Assembly: GCA_040386355.1 (NCBI GenBank)
Contig: JAZKFP010000202.1
Span: 1 to 12,958, forward strand
Length of the DNA: 12,958 nt
Direction of reading: 5' to 3'
Origin: JAZKFP01 sp040386355
Lineage (GTDB): Bacteria; Pseudomonadota; Gammaproteobacteria; Pseudomonadales; UBA6940
Shown piece after piece: positions 1 to 6,721 of this stretch (position 1 is the stretch's first letter; the number at the start of each line of letters is the position of its first letter). The notes below the pieces were generated by a model. That model had not been told where the DNA came from. It did not search any database and saw nothing but the letters and a program-made list of their open reading frames with translations. Both the position numbers and the translations under genes were made by a program.

Positions 1-1
1 T

Positions 2-64
2 GAATTAACCATTGAGAAATCAGAGCTAGGGGGCGCGACAATCAAGTGCCGCATTCCGCTTTAA
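2..64 (+). CDS. C-terminal end of a probable sensor histidine kinase (partial)
   Basis: The reading frame entering from the window edge encodes 20 residues (ELTIEKSELGGATIKCRIPL) and stops at TAA 62-64. The pattern of a short strand, a Gly-Gly-Ala-Thr turn and an alternating hydrophobic strand ending in Pro-Leu matches the last beta-strands of the HATPase domain of two-component sensor kinases, where a G-G-A/T-x-F-x-I-x-L-P tail is common. Only the tail is visible, so the signal sensed and the partner regulator cannot be named. The next gene begins 32 bp downstream, so the two could be cotranscribed. Another protein with a similar C-terminal strand cannot be excluded on 20 residues. Confidence 0.5.
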   Translation, partial: ELTIEKSELGGATIKCRIPL

Positions 65-96
65 TATTATATTCATTAAAATTTTTGGAGTTATCG

Positions 97-429
97 ATGC
101 CGATTTACGAATACCAGTGCACACAATGTCAGCATCAGTTCGAGTCACTGCAAAAAATGAGTGATCCAGAACTCACCGATTGCCCTAAGTGCAATCAATT
201 AAACGTTCTCAAAAAATTAATTTCTGCAGCAGCTTTTCGCTTAAAAGGTGGTGGCTGGTATGAAACAGATTATAAAAGCGGTAATAAAAAGAATGTTGAA
301 AGCTCCGATACAACGACATCTAAAAATGGTGATTCTTCTAAAACAGATAATTCAACGTCTGTACCATCAGAATCTCCAGCAGTAAATTCAAACAGTGTTA
401 AAACGTCTAATTCTAACGACAGTAAATAA
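97..429 (+). CDS. FmdB-family zinc-ribbon protein
   Basis: This is a 110-residue protein of the FmdB/CxxC_CXXC_SSSS family, a small putative regulatory zinc-ribbon family without a firmly established biochemical role. The start MPIYEYQC is diagnostic. Four cysteines (C8, C11, C29, C32) form two CxxC knuckles that should bind one zinc. The segment after them (SAAAFRLKGGGWYETDYKS) is the second conserved block of the family. Residues from about 65 to the end are a low-complexity Ser/Thr/Asn/Lys tail, probably disordered. I chose the ATG at 97 over the in-frame GTG at 46 because TTGGAG at 85-90 gives well-spaced ribosome binding and the family begins exactly here. In many gammaproteobacteria this gene lies directly upstream of aspS; here 6.3 kb separates them. 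Confidence 0.9.
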   Translation: MPIYEYQCTQCQHQFESLQKMSDPELTDCPKCNQLNVLKKLISAAAFRLKGGGWYETDYKSGNKKNVESSDTTTSKNGDSSKTDNSTSVPSESPAVNSNSVKTSNSNDSK

Positions 430-434
430 AAATT

Positions 435-463
435 TTTGGTAAGCTTTAATTTGGCTTACCAAA
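435..463. terminator. Hairpin terminator between convergent genes
   Basis: TTTGGTAAGC (435-444) and GCTTACCAAA (454-463) form a perfect 10-bp stem with a 9-nt loop. It lies between the stop of the plus-strand zinc-ribbon gene (429) and the stop of the minus-strand gene (506). Read on the minus strand the stem is followed by a T-rich stretch (AATTTTTATTT), the better intrinsic-terminator shape. On the plus strand the trailing sequence is only moderately T-rich. It probably serves both converging transcripts. Confidence 0.7.
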
Positions 464-505
464 CAATAATATGAAATTTTCACGAATAATTAAAATATCT
501 AGAAA

Positions 506-1429
506 TTATCCATTCCATGCTGGAGTTGATAATTGATTGGTCCAGAATACGGTTTCGTTATTTAAATTGTCTCCTTTTAAATATTCATTCATCATAACGA
601 AGACTTGGTCACTATAATTGTTTCGCCAACCAGCATCATTAGCATCTTTAATCCAACCTGTATTATGGTGTGCCAAGGCACCAGTTAAAATACCTTTGCT
701 ACTTTTGTCATCTACGCCGACTTCACCAAAAATTGTTTGAGGATTGCGTGTTTCTTGAATAGCTTCAACTAAACGGAACATTCCTGCATAGGTATTAATT
801 GCAGGATCATTAAAGTCTGAGAAACTTGGCCTCGGCAATCCGGTGCCATTAAATTCATTTCCATAGCCCCCACCTTCATAAGTGGTTATTCCTGCTTGAA
901 ATACCCCTTTTGCATGTGCTCCATTTGTGCTACCAGCTTGCGTTTCTAAACCAATGGACCAGCCTGTTCCAACTGCAGACTCTCTAGACATATCAGCAAA
1001 CATAAAAGCTAGAGCTTCTTCTTGTGATAATCCTAAATCTTGTTCAAAAGTTTTAGCAAAACGAGAATCACTCGCATAAATCTGTTTTACAAAAGCTTTT
1101 AATTCTGTGTCGGAAGCATTAGGGGATAAGGTACCTCGGATTTTATCCAAAGAAATAGTCGTAGTGGAGGTCGAATTCGCACCAATAGTATTTTGGCTGT
1201 AAATGTAGGGTTGATTTGCAGGGACCACAAATTCACCACTATTACCAAACGTATCTTGATTGGAATTTACCAATTGCCTAAATTCTTGTTCAAGATTATC
1301 TGAATTAAAATTGGTAGGATTTTCACAGGAATTTTGCGTAAAGCTCTCCGATCGTGGGTTTTGAATAAATCCGGTACCACAAGAACCATAATCAGATTTG
1401 TTGACTCCATTAACATAACAATCTGCCAT
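506..1429 (-). CDS. Uncharacterised 307-aa protein with a lysozyme/lytic-transglycosylase-like core
   Basis: I do not recognise a named family. Residues 140-260 show the spacing of a soluble lytic transglycosylase/lysozyme-like fold. There is a helix ending in S-R-E-S with a candidate catalytic E150, then AHAKGVFQAGITT (171-183), which resembles the G-x-x-G-L-x-Q-x-x-P-x-T block. PAINTYAGMFRL (209-220) resembles the 'N-I-x-x-G' helix, and ALAHHNTGW (251-259) resembles the A-x-x-A-Y-N-A-G block. The first 40 residues carry three cysteines (C4, C17, C35), followed by a Ser/Thr/Asn-rich stretch to about 95. No signal peptide or membrane segment is visible, so it is either cytoplasmic or exported by a route without a Sec leader. 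Translation should be efficient: AAGGAG (minus strand of 1436-1441) sits 6 nt before the ATG. It is transcribed alone and ends facing the zinc-ribbon gene. Peptidoglycan cleavage is inference only. Confidence 0.75.
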   Translation of the reverse strand: MADCYVNGVNKSDYGSCGTGFIQNPRSESFTQNSCENPTNFNSDNLEQEFRQLVNSNQDTFGNSGEFVVPANQPYIYSQNTIGANSTSTTTISLDKIRGTLSPNASDTELKAFVKQIYASDSRFAKTFEQDLGLSQEEALAFMFADMSRESAVGTGWSIGLETQAGSTNGAHAKGVFQAGITTYEGGGYGNEFNGTGLPRPSFSDFNDPAINTYAGMFRLVEAIQETRNPQTIFGEVGVDDKSSKGILTGALAHHNTGWIKDANDAGWRNNYSDQVFVMMNEYLKGDNLNNETVFWTNQLSTPAWNG

Positions 1430-1559
1430 AGTTTTCTCCTTAATTTAGTATGTCTTTTTATTTTTAATAATAATTCATTTAAATAAGTGTTATTAAATAC
1501 ACATTAAAAAAATAATTAATTTCATCAGCTATTAGAAACTAATTTTTTTTATCGAAAAA

Positions 1560-1753
1560 TCAACTTTCGGTATATTTTTGTAAAGTTTTAAGGTGGCTGG
1601 TCAATTTTTCATCATCAAAAATGTTTTTAACGAGAGGTGCTATTTCTGTAATTCCTAACAGTTGAGCAGGGTAGCGTGAAAAAATTTACTGAGTCCATTA
1701 AAATCATAAAAAATTAAAAGTCTATTTTTACTTGGAGACTTGAGCGAGAAGGT
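1560..1753 (-). pseudogene. Frameshifted remnant of an unidentified gene (C-terminal part)
   Basis: On the minus strand an open frame from about 1753 encodes a peptide ending KNRLLIFYDFNGLSKFF. A one-base shift at a run of six T (minus strand, near 1685) joins it to a second frame starting SRYPAQLLGITEIAPLV and ending HLKTLQKYTES before TGA at 1562-1560. The second part alone is 41 codons, has no start codon and is framed by TAA at 1688-1686. The composition (amphipathic helices, few low-complexity runs) looks like real protein rather than noise in otherwise AT-rich DNA. The remnant ends upstream close to the repeat cluster that begins at 1781, so loss of the 5' part by element insertion or deletion is plausible. 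I do not recognise the family. Confidence 0.4.
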
Positions 1754-1788
1754 TTATGCGATGAGAAGTGTAGCAAATTACGGGTATA

Positions 1789-1978
1789 TACCCGTAGCGA
1801 ATGAAAATTAGGTGTTTATCATGATCTTTCTTCCCGCTTGCTTTGTTGCCTGCTCGAACGCGTCACAGCGTTCTCGCTGCGTAAAGCTTTGGCTACGCAG
1901 CGTCAAGACGTCGTGCAACCGAAAAAAATATTCATGCTTCACCGTTTCATTTGACCTAAAATTCAAACGCTACGGGTA
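1789..1978 (+). repeat. Type-1 short inverted-repeat element, copy A (MITE-like)
   Basis: This 190-bp non-coding element starts TACCCGTAGCGAATGAAAAT and ends with the imperfect inverse (CCTAAAATTCAAACGCTACGGGTA), giving terminal inverted repeats of about 25 bp. It is bordered by TA at 1787-1788 and 1979-1980. The interior holds a conserved hairpin, GCTGCGTA (1876-1883) against TACGCAGC (1894-1901), and a copy-specific hairpin GAACGC/GCGTTC just upstream. The same element occurs as copy B (2104-2325) and, inverted, as copy C (10919-11088). No transposase is present, so any mobility would have to be supplied in trans. An open frame across this region (1812-2126) runs through two elements and is not a gene. 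Confidence 0.8.
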
Positions 1979-1980
1979 TA

Positions 1981-2101
1981 TACCTGCCGCAAAATGGTTT
2001 TCCCGGTTGTTGCAAGCTTACTCGCCTGCTCACCTATGTATTTATAGGCTCCGCGGGCTTATTTCGCATGCGCCTACGGGAAAACCATTCTGCGTTTGGT
2101 A
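1981..2101 (+). repeat. Type-2 short inverted-repeat element, copy 1
   Basis: This 121-bp element starts TACCTGCCGCAAAATGGTTT and ends GGGAAAACCATTCTGCG followed by TTTGGTA. The terminal arms are inverse to one another over about 18 bp. It is flanked by TA (1979-1980 and 2102-2103), which it shares with type-1 copies A and B on either side. The centre is a hairpin, CCTATG (2033-2038) with TATAGG (2043-2048). A second copy lies inverted at 12244-12367 with a sequence-diverged but structurally equivalent hairpin. It is non-coding. Confidence 0.8.
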
Positions 2102-2103
2102 TA

Positions 2104-2325
2104 TACCCGTTACGTATGAAAATTAGGTGTTCATCGCCAACACTTTTCAAGTGTTGACTCTTTTTCCCCACTCGCTATGTTGCCTTTTCTCGCGTAAAGC
2201 TTTAGCTACGCAGCGTCAAGCCGCCTTGCGATTGAAAAAATCTTCATAGTTCACCATTTCATTTGTCCAGCCTCTACCTTGAGTCGCGGCGCACAAAGTG
2301 CCCTAATTTTCAAACGATACTAGTA
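2104..2325 (+). repeat. Type-1 short inverted-repeat element, copy B
   Basis: This third member of the tile begins TACCCGTTACGTATGAAAAT and ends in a degraded inverse arm (CAAACGATACTAGTA). It shares with copies A and C the core GCGTAAAGCTTTAGCTACGC and the following CAGCGTCAAG. It lacks the GAACGC/GCGTTC hairpin of copy A. It carries two insertions of its own: a perfect hairpin near the left end (2138-2156) and about 28 bp near 2272-2300. It lies just downstream of the minus-strand DUF1552 gene and may form part of that transcript's 3' end. Confidence 0.75.
2138..2165 (+). terminator. Hairpin plus T-run inside repeat copy B
   Basis: CAACACTT (2138-2145) and AAGTGTTG (2149-2156) form a perfect 8-bp stem with a 3-nt loop, followed by ACTC and five T (2161-2165). 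The shape fits an intrinsic terminator on the plus strand, although the stem is not GC-rich and there is no plus-strand gene upstream to end. It is absent from copies A and C, so it is a local acquisition. Confidence 0.3.
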
Positions 2326-2352
2326 TTATTATATTTTTCACAAAACTCAATT

Positions 2353-3864
2353 TTAAATTAGCATTTCAGAAATGATACCATCGCTATTAGCAAATTGTGT
2401 TTGTGGAAGGCAATATACTTCATTAATCAAAGTTTGATAACAGTTGGATAATTTTGTGAGAGCAGGCAAGGCAACATGTTGGTCGGTTTTCAAACGTCCA
2501 CCGCCACTACCAGCAAATAATAAAGGTAATGCGCTGCGCTTGTGTGTGTAGTCCCCACCTCCTAATGTGCTAGTGGGATCTAACGGAGTTTCATTTTGAA
2601 AACGTCCCATTAATCCACTACCAATCATTACTACTGAATTATCTAAAGCACTCATACCGTTTAAGTCTTGGATGCCATCTAGTGTTTTAATAAAGTTCGC
2701 AAATCGCTGCATATGATAATGCGTAATCGCACCAAGCCCTTCATCGCTACCATGTTGTGAACCATGATAAGAGTGAAATTTATTATCAATGAAATAATCA
2801 AATTCTGATCGTTCATGATCAATCATATAGGACATTGAATTAGTAATATTGCATTGAGCAGCCAATGCCATAATTTCAAACATTAAATCGATATGTAAAC
2901 CACGATCATAATTAGTAAAATTATCCCCTAAATTATAATTAGGATAATTTCTTGGTGACATGGAGCAACTATTGACTGTTGTAGATTGAATTCGTTGTTC
3001 AACTGCTCTAACTGACGTTAAGTATTGATCTAATCGCTGACGATCGTTATAGCTTAATTGCGTATTTAATTGAGTTGCATCGTTTCTAATAAAATCTAAA
3101 ATACTACTTTTTTTCTGATTGGCTGTAGCGGTAGCGTTATTGTTTACATTAAAATATCGTTGGAAAGCTGCTGCAGGACTGACATATGGTAGAGGTGAGC
3201 TAGTGGAATTCCAGGAGATGCGTTCAGAATGAATTTGTAATATTCCATCAGCTGCATAATTACGCATGCCAGAACTTAATTGAATGGAATGCACTAAATT
3301 CTGTTCTTTATAATGTTCAGCAATGACTTGATCAATTGATGTTCCATTTAAAATACCGGTATTACGACACCCAGTACAACTTAAATAACTACTACCGCCA
3401 ACTGGATGTTCACCTCCATCATAGGGCTTTATACTTCCTGCCGAGTTATTTAAATCCATCATTTGTAAACCTTGATTGGACAAATGATTATACAAACTAA
3501 TTTTTGATTTAAGCCCAATCGAGTTAATGGGTTGTATCGCAGGCATAGCATTCCATTGATTGCCAGTTTGAATAACAGAAGATAAATTTTCACCAGCCAT
3601 TTTACGACTTTGCCAATTTACAGTACGTGCACCAGCCGTTGCGCCATTACCAGGAAAAAGTGAATACCAATCATTTAACAAAACACCGCAAGGCATATAA
3701 ACACCAATAAAACGAGGTGACTGTTTTCCTGTACACATGCCAAAAGCATTGAGTGAAAAAGTTTCAAAAAGCGGCAGTGCTAAAGAAACTCCTAAGCCTT
3801 TTAAAAATCGACGTCGACTATTTTTTGAAGATGCAGCAATCGACGTAGGCGAAGATTTTTTCAT
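2353..3864 (-). CDS. Tat-exported DUF1552 family protein
   Basis: This 503-residue protein has a twin-arginine leader: SRRRFLKGLG (16-25), then a hydrophobic stretch to about residue 41, so it should be folded in the cytoplasm and exported by Tat. The mature part matches DUF1552. It has the early RFIGVYMPCG block (51-60), the long middle region, and the C-terminal block NSVVMIGSGLMGRF (409-422) followed by ALPLLFAGSGGGRLKT (445-460). DUF1552 is often grouped with DUF1501 as distant sulfatase/alkaline-phosphatase-like proteins. No reaction is established. The His/Asp/Glu-rich stretch at 350-385 (including HSYHGSQHGSDEG) could bind metal, which is inference. It starts 48 bp after the stop of the cytochrome gene and is its probable operon partner. 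AAGGTAG lies about 10 nt before the ATG. Confidence 0.85.
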   Translation of the reverse strand: MKKSSPTSIAASSKNSRRRFLKGLGVSLALPLFETFSLNAFGMCTGKQSPRFIGVYMPCGVLLNDWYSLFPGNGATAGARTVNWQSRKMAGENLSSVIQTGNQWNAMPAIQPINSIGLKSKISLYNHLSNQGLQMMDLNNSAGSIKPYDGGEHPVGGSSYLSCTGCRNTGILNGTSIDQVIAEHYKEQNLVHSIQLSSGMRNYAADGILQIHSERISWNSTSSPLPYVSPAAAFQRYFNVNNNATATANQKKSSILDFIRNDATQLNTQLSYNDRQRLDQYLTSVRAVEQRIQSTTVNSCSMSPRNYPNYNLGDNFTNYDRGLHIDLMFEIMALAAQCNITNSMSYMIDHERSEFDYFIDNKFHSYHGSQHGSDEGLGAITHYHMQRFANFIKTLDGIQDLNGMSALDNSVVMIGSGLMGRFQNETPLDPTSTLGGGDYTHKRSALPLLFAGSGGGRLKTDQHVALPALTKLSNCYQTLINEVYCLPQTQFANSDGIISEMLI

Positions 3865-3912
3865 AATGTGTACTACCTTAAATCAATCAATAACGTTTAA
3901 AATTGCACCAAT

Positions 3913-6132
3913 TTACTGAGTAGTGTCTTGCCGATAATAAAATGTTGGGCTTGTGACTATTGATTTAATTAAATCACGCATTCCTAATGTAGGAGATATA
4001 GTTTTCCATTTATTAACAATATCTTGTAGATGGGAATCGTCTGCTTCAGTTAGCGCACGTGCATGCGAAAACATAAAGAATTTTTCTGCACTACATAATG
4101 GTAATCGCTCGTCTTGTTTTAAAACATTGATCATTTCAATTGAACCATTAAAGGCAGCACCTTGGTAAAAATTACCTGAAGTATTAATTACACTACCATC
4201 TTTGTTTTGAGTTCGAATTTCTCCAGTTGAGCTGAAATTATTAAGACCTGTACCAATTGGATTTATATACTGATGACAACCTTGACAGCCAGACGCTTCT
4301 GTATTGCCAGAAGTGTCAATTCCAGGCGGCGGCGGAGGTGGTGCATCGCACAATAATTTATCAAGTGTAAAAATTCCACGCTTAATAAACTCATTGTTAA
4401 TATTCGATCCGGTTGCAACTAAAATACTTCCTTGAGTAAGTAAACCGCGTCGTTGTGAATTAATTAAATTCAATCTCTTATCAATTGCTGTTGAAGGTGT
4501 TAAACCGTAATATTGAGCCAATTCATCACTTGCAAAAGTATAATCAGCACCAACTAATTCTGTAATTGGACGATTTTGTCGGATTAAATACATGAAAAAT
4601 TGTTTGGTTTCATTAAGCATTTGTGAGCGATAGCTATCTTTCCAATTAGGAAAATCTGCAGTTAAAATTGTTTTATCATTTACTTTGTTCAATTCAAACC
4701 AATGCGTTGCGAAACTATCCACTAAACAATTTGAGCGACCTGTTATAAGCATTCTTTCTACTTGTTGTTCTAAAGTTTGATTGTTTAAGAGAGCACCACT
4801 TTCTGCGAGGTTAAATAAAGTCTCATCTGGCATTGAGCACCATAGAAAATACGACAGTCGATTTGCTACTTCATAGGGATTTAACAAATAAGGTTGACTT
4901 GAATTAACTGTATTTAATTCAACATGGTGTAAAAATCTTGTACTAATTAACATCGCTTGCATCCAAGTTTTTACTGATTCTTCTAAAGAATTTCCCATAG
5001 AAACTTGTAAATTTATATAATTCAATGCATTGGCTACTTCCGTAGCGGAAGCAGGTTTACGCCAAATTTTACGACTCCAAGTTGTAATAATGGTACGCCC
5101 GCATGTATCCAGATTCGTTGAAGTTAATTGACAAGTAAAAATTTTATTGCGGGCAATAGTATCTGCAAAAACTAAATTTAAAGCATTGTTTGCCGTTTCG
5201 TAATACTGTTCCAAACGTATATCATTCATACCCATACCAATAGTGTTGGCAATGTTATCAAAACCTTCGGTAATAGGATCTGCAATTAATACATTGGTTA
5301 CAGAGGAAAAATCTAATCCAAATAAATCATTGAGTGTATTGGTATATTGAAGTTTATTGAGTCGGTACATCAATAAACTTCCAGGATTTTGTTTGATAAC
5401 AGATAGCGCTTCTATAGGCGTATTGGTTGGAATTATTGTAGGAACAGGTGCTGGAGTAGGCGTCGCAGTTAAAGGCGTAGGAGCACCTGAAAAATAGGAA
5501 TACATTATTGCAATATCTTGAGTTGAAACCACTGTTTGAGAAAATGCAGGCATAAATGATACGCCTCTACGAATAGTGTTTGTCATTTCAGCGTAGCTTT
5601 TAGTAAAACCTATCAATTTAGGAGCAATACCACCATTACCTGAAGGACCATGACACACAGCGCATCGCATTCCGTATACCGCTGGTAAGGCAGTAGCAAC
5701 ATTCGAGCTAACCCGTGTAGTTGCGTTAGGAGTAACAGTTGGAGTTACAGTGCTGGTTGGAATAGGTGGAAGTGTAGGGTTTACTGATTGATTCGGATTG
5801 ACAGTTGGGAAAGCAGTTAGATTAGAAGGTGTATTGGGAATTGCTATGGGTTGCGTAGTTGGAATTGAAATAATAATTGGCGGATTAGTAGGCAAAATAA
5901 CTGAATTAGGAACTGTTGTTGGTTGAATGCTAGGCGTTATTATCGAATTTGAATTTGGAGCAGGGGTAGCGGGAGATGATTTGATTGGAATAACTTTTTC
6001 TGTGGTATCTCCAATACAACCACTCAAATGGATAGTGAACGTGATGATGACTAATTTTAAAATTTTATGAGCCCGATTTATTTGAACTAAATAATTATGC
6101 TTAACACGTTTCTGCGGGCAACGGTTTTTCAT
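3913..6132 (-). CDS. Cytochrome c lipoprotein with DUF1587/1595/1592/1588/1585 domains
   Basis: This 739-residue exported protein has a long basic n-region, a hydrophobic core (27-37) and lipobox LSGC, so C39 should be lipidated. Residues 40-150 are a Pro/Thr/Asn-rich linker. A class-I cytochrome c domain follows, with CAVCH (157-161) for covalent haem and M194 (SFMPAF) as probable sixth ligand. A second Pro/Thr linker (218-240) leads to the multi-domain core. DUF1587 includes RLNKLQYTNTLNDLFGL (257-273). DUF1595 lies around 344-375, and DUF1592 around 385-485 (NPYEVANRLSYFLW). DUF1588 has LLCDAPPPPPPG (593-604) and a second haem motif CQGCH (616-620), and DUF1585 lies around 672-735. These domains are best known from Planctomycetes and myxobacteria. 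Electron transfer on a secreted substrate is inferred; the substrate is unknown. The only start is ATG 6132, with weak ribosome binding (AGAG). Confidence 0.88.
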   Translation of the reverse strand: MKNRCPQKRVKHNYLVQINRAHKILKLVIITFTIHLSGCIGDTTEKVIPIKSSPATPAPNSNSIITPSIQPTTVPNSVILPTNPPIIISIPTTQPIAIPNTPSNLTAFPTVNPNQSVNPTLPPIPTSTVTPTVTPNATTRVSSNVATALPAVYGMRCAVCHGPSGNGGIAPKLIGFTKSYAEMTNTIRRGVSFMPAFSQTVVSTQDIAIMYSYFSGAPTPLTATPTPAPVPTIIPTNTPIEALSVIKQNPGSLLMYRLNKLQYTNTLNDLFGLDFSSVTNVLIADPITEGFDNIANTIGMGMNDIRLEQYYETANNALNLVFADTIARNKIFTCQLTSTNLDTCGRTIITTWSRKIWRKPASATEVANALNYINLQVSMGNSLEESVKTWMQAMLISTRFLHHVELNTVNSSQPYLLNPYEVANRLSYFLWCSMPDETLFNLAESGALLNNQTLEQQVERMLITGRSNCLVDSFATHWFELNKVNDKTILTADFPNWKDSYRSQMLNETKQFFMYLIRQNRPITELVGADYTFASDELAQYYGLTPSTAIDKRLNLINSQRRGLLTQGSILVATGSNINNEFIKRGIFTLDKLLCDAPPPPPPGIDTSGNTEASGCQGCHQYINPIGTGLNNFSSTGEIRTQNKDGSVINTSGNFYQGAAFNGSIEMINVLKQDERLPLCSAEKFFMFSHARALTEADDSHLQDIVNKWKTISPTLGMRDLIKSIVTSPTFYYRQDTTQ

Positions 6133-6170
6133 AATAAATCTCTAGCTGTTTAATGAATAGAATTGATTGT

Positions 6171-6208
6171 GAAATTTAAATTAAGATGTCTATTAAACTT
6201 TAAATTTC
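6171..6208. promoter_or_regulatory. 10-bp inverted repeat upstream of the cytochrome operon
   Basis: GAAATTTAAA (6171-6180) is exactly inverse to TTTAAATTTC (6199-6208), with 18 bp between. It lies about 40 bp upstream of the cytochrome start codon, a position typical of an operator or the 5' leader. AT-rich DNA produces such repeats by chance more easily than mixed DNA, so an operator role is only possible. Confidence 0.3.
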
Positions 6209-6213
6209 AGAGC

Positions 6214-6239
6214 CAACCAACCAGTCCTTGGTTGTTTTT
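6214..6239 (+). other. Hairpin followed by a T-run
   Basis: CAACCAA (6214-6220) and TTGGTTG (6228-6234) form a 7-bp stem with a 7-nt loop, directly followed by five T. The shape suggests a weak intrinsic terminator on the plus strand. No plus-strand gene lies upstream that would need it. It could instead be a relic of older sequence, the end of a small RNA, or part of the regulatory region of the minus-strand operon. Confidence 0.3.
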
Positions 6240-6694
6240 GGTAAAGGATTATGTTGTTAAGTAAGTATTTTGAATGCTTATGCAAGTGCGAAAAGATTCG
6301 GCGTAAAAAGCTTTAGCTAATTTTGAATTTTTTTATTCAACTGAATATTAAATAATTTATTAAAACAATATTTTTTATTAATTTTCCTGATTGAGTTTTA
6401 CGGTGATTTTCTTTGGGTTTTTATATTGATTATTTGTCTAGTTCTATGGGGAGGTTTGAGTGCAACTTTTTAAGTTGTAGAAATTTATTCTTAAAAATGG
6501 ATTAAGCATTTATTAGTTTCACACAAGTTATATAAAAACAATGAAATATCTAGATCCATAATTGTTTTAGGCGTTCAATATTAAATAAAAACAAGGATGA
6601 GCTGATATTAGCTTTAAGTTATTTTTTAAAAGATCATCTAACAAGTAAATTACATATCAAACCTCACCTTCTCTCGCATGGCACGCAAATTCTG

Positions 6695-6721
6695 TTTACA
6701 CTAACGGCCCGCGATTTTAAT
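6695..6721 (+). promoter_or_regulatory. Candidate aspS promoter
   Basis: TTTACA (6695-6700) and TTTAAT (6716-6721) resemble -35 and -10 boxes, but the 15-bp spacer is short. The pair lies 45 bp before the aspS start codon, in the segment whose composition matches the core genes. It is a plausible but weak promoter. Confidence 0.3.

Larger units (their letters stand above)
1430..2352. other. 923-bp non-coding interval with remnant and repeat cluster
   Basis: Positions 1430-1559 are very AT-rich and hold the leader of the lysozyme-like gene; I see no convincing -35/-10 pair. Positions 1560-1753 hold a decayed reading frame. Positions 1781-1786 (CGGGTA, inside TTACGGGTA) match the outer end of a type-1 repeat and may be a solo end left by another copy. 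Positions 1789-2325 are three abutting inverted-repeat elements. Positions 2326-2352 form the AT-rich 3' flank of the DUF1552 gene, with no clear terminator. Confidence 0.7.

Noticed and set aside
46..96. Upstream GTG start for the zinc-ribbon gene
   Set aside because: It would add 17 residues not seen in the family and overlaps the sensor-kinase tail; the ATG at 97 has a good ribosome-binding site.
1812..2126. 104-codon open frame on the plus strand
   Set aside because: It runs through type-1 copy A and type-2 copy 1 and into copy B; its sequence is explained by the repeats and it shows no protein-like features.
1781..2325. Possible CRISPR array from repeated motifs
   Set aside because: Repeats are element ends in inverted orientation with no regular repeat-spacer pattern, and no cas genes are near.
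6482..6565. Short minus-strand frame of about 27 codons in the aspS-side spacer
   Set aside because: It has no ribosome-binding site, ends quickly and resembles nothing known; such frames are expected by chance in AT-rich DNA.
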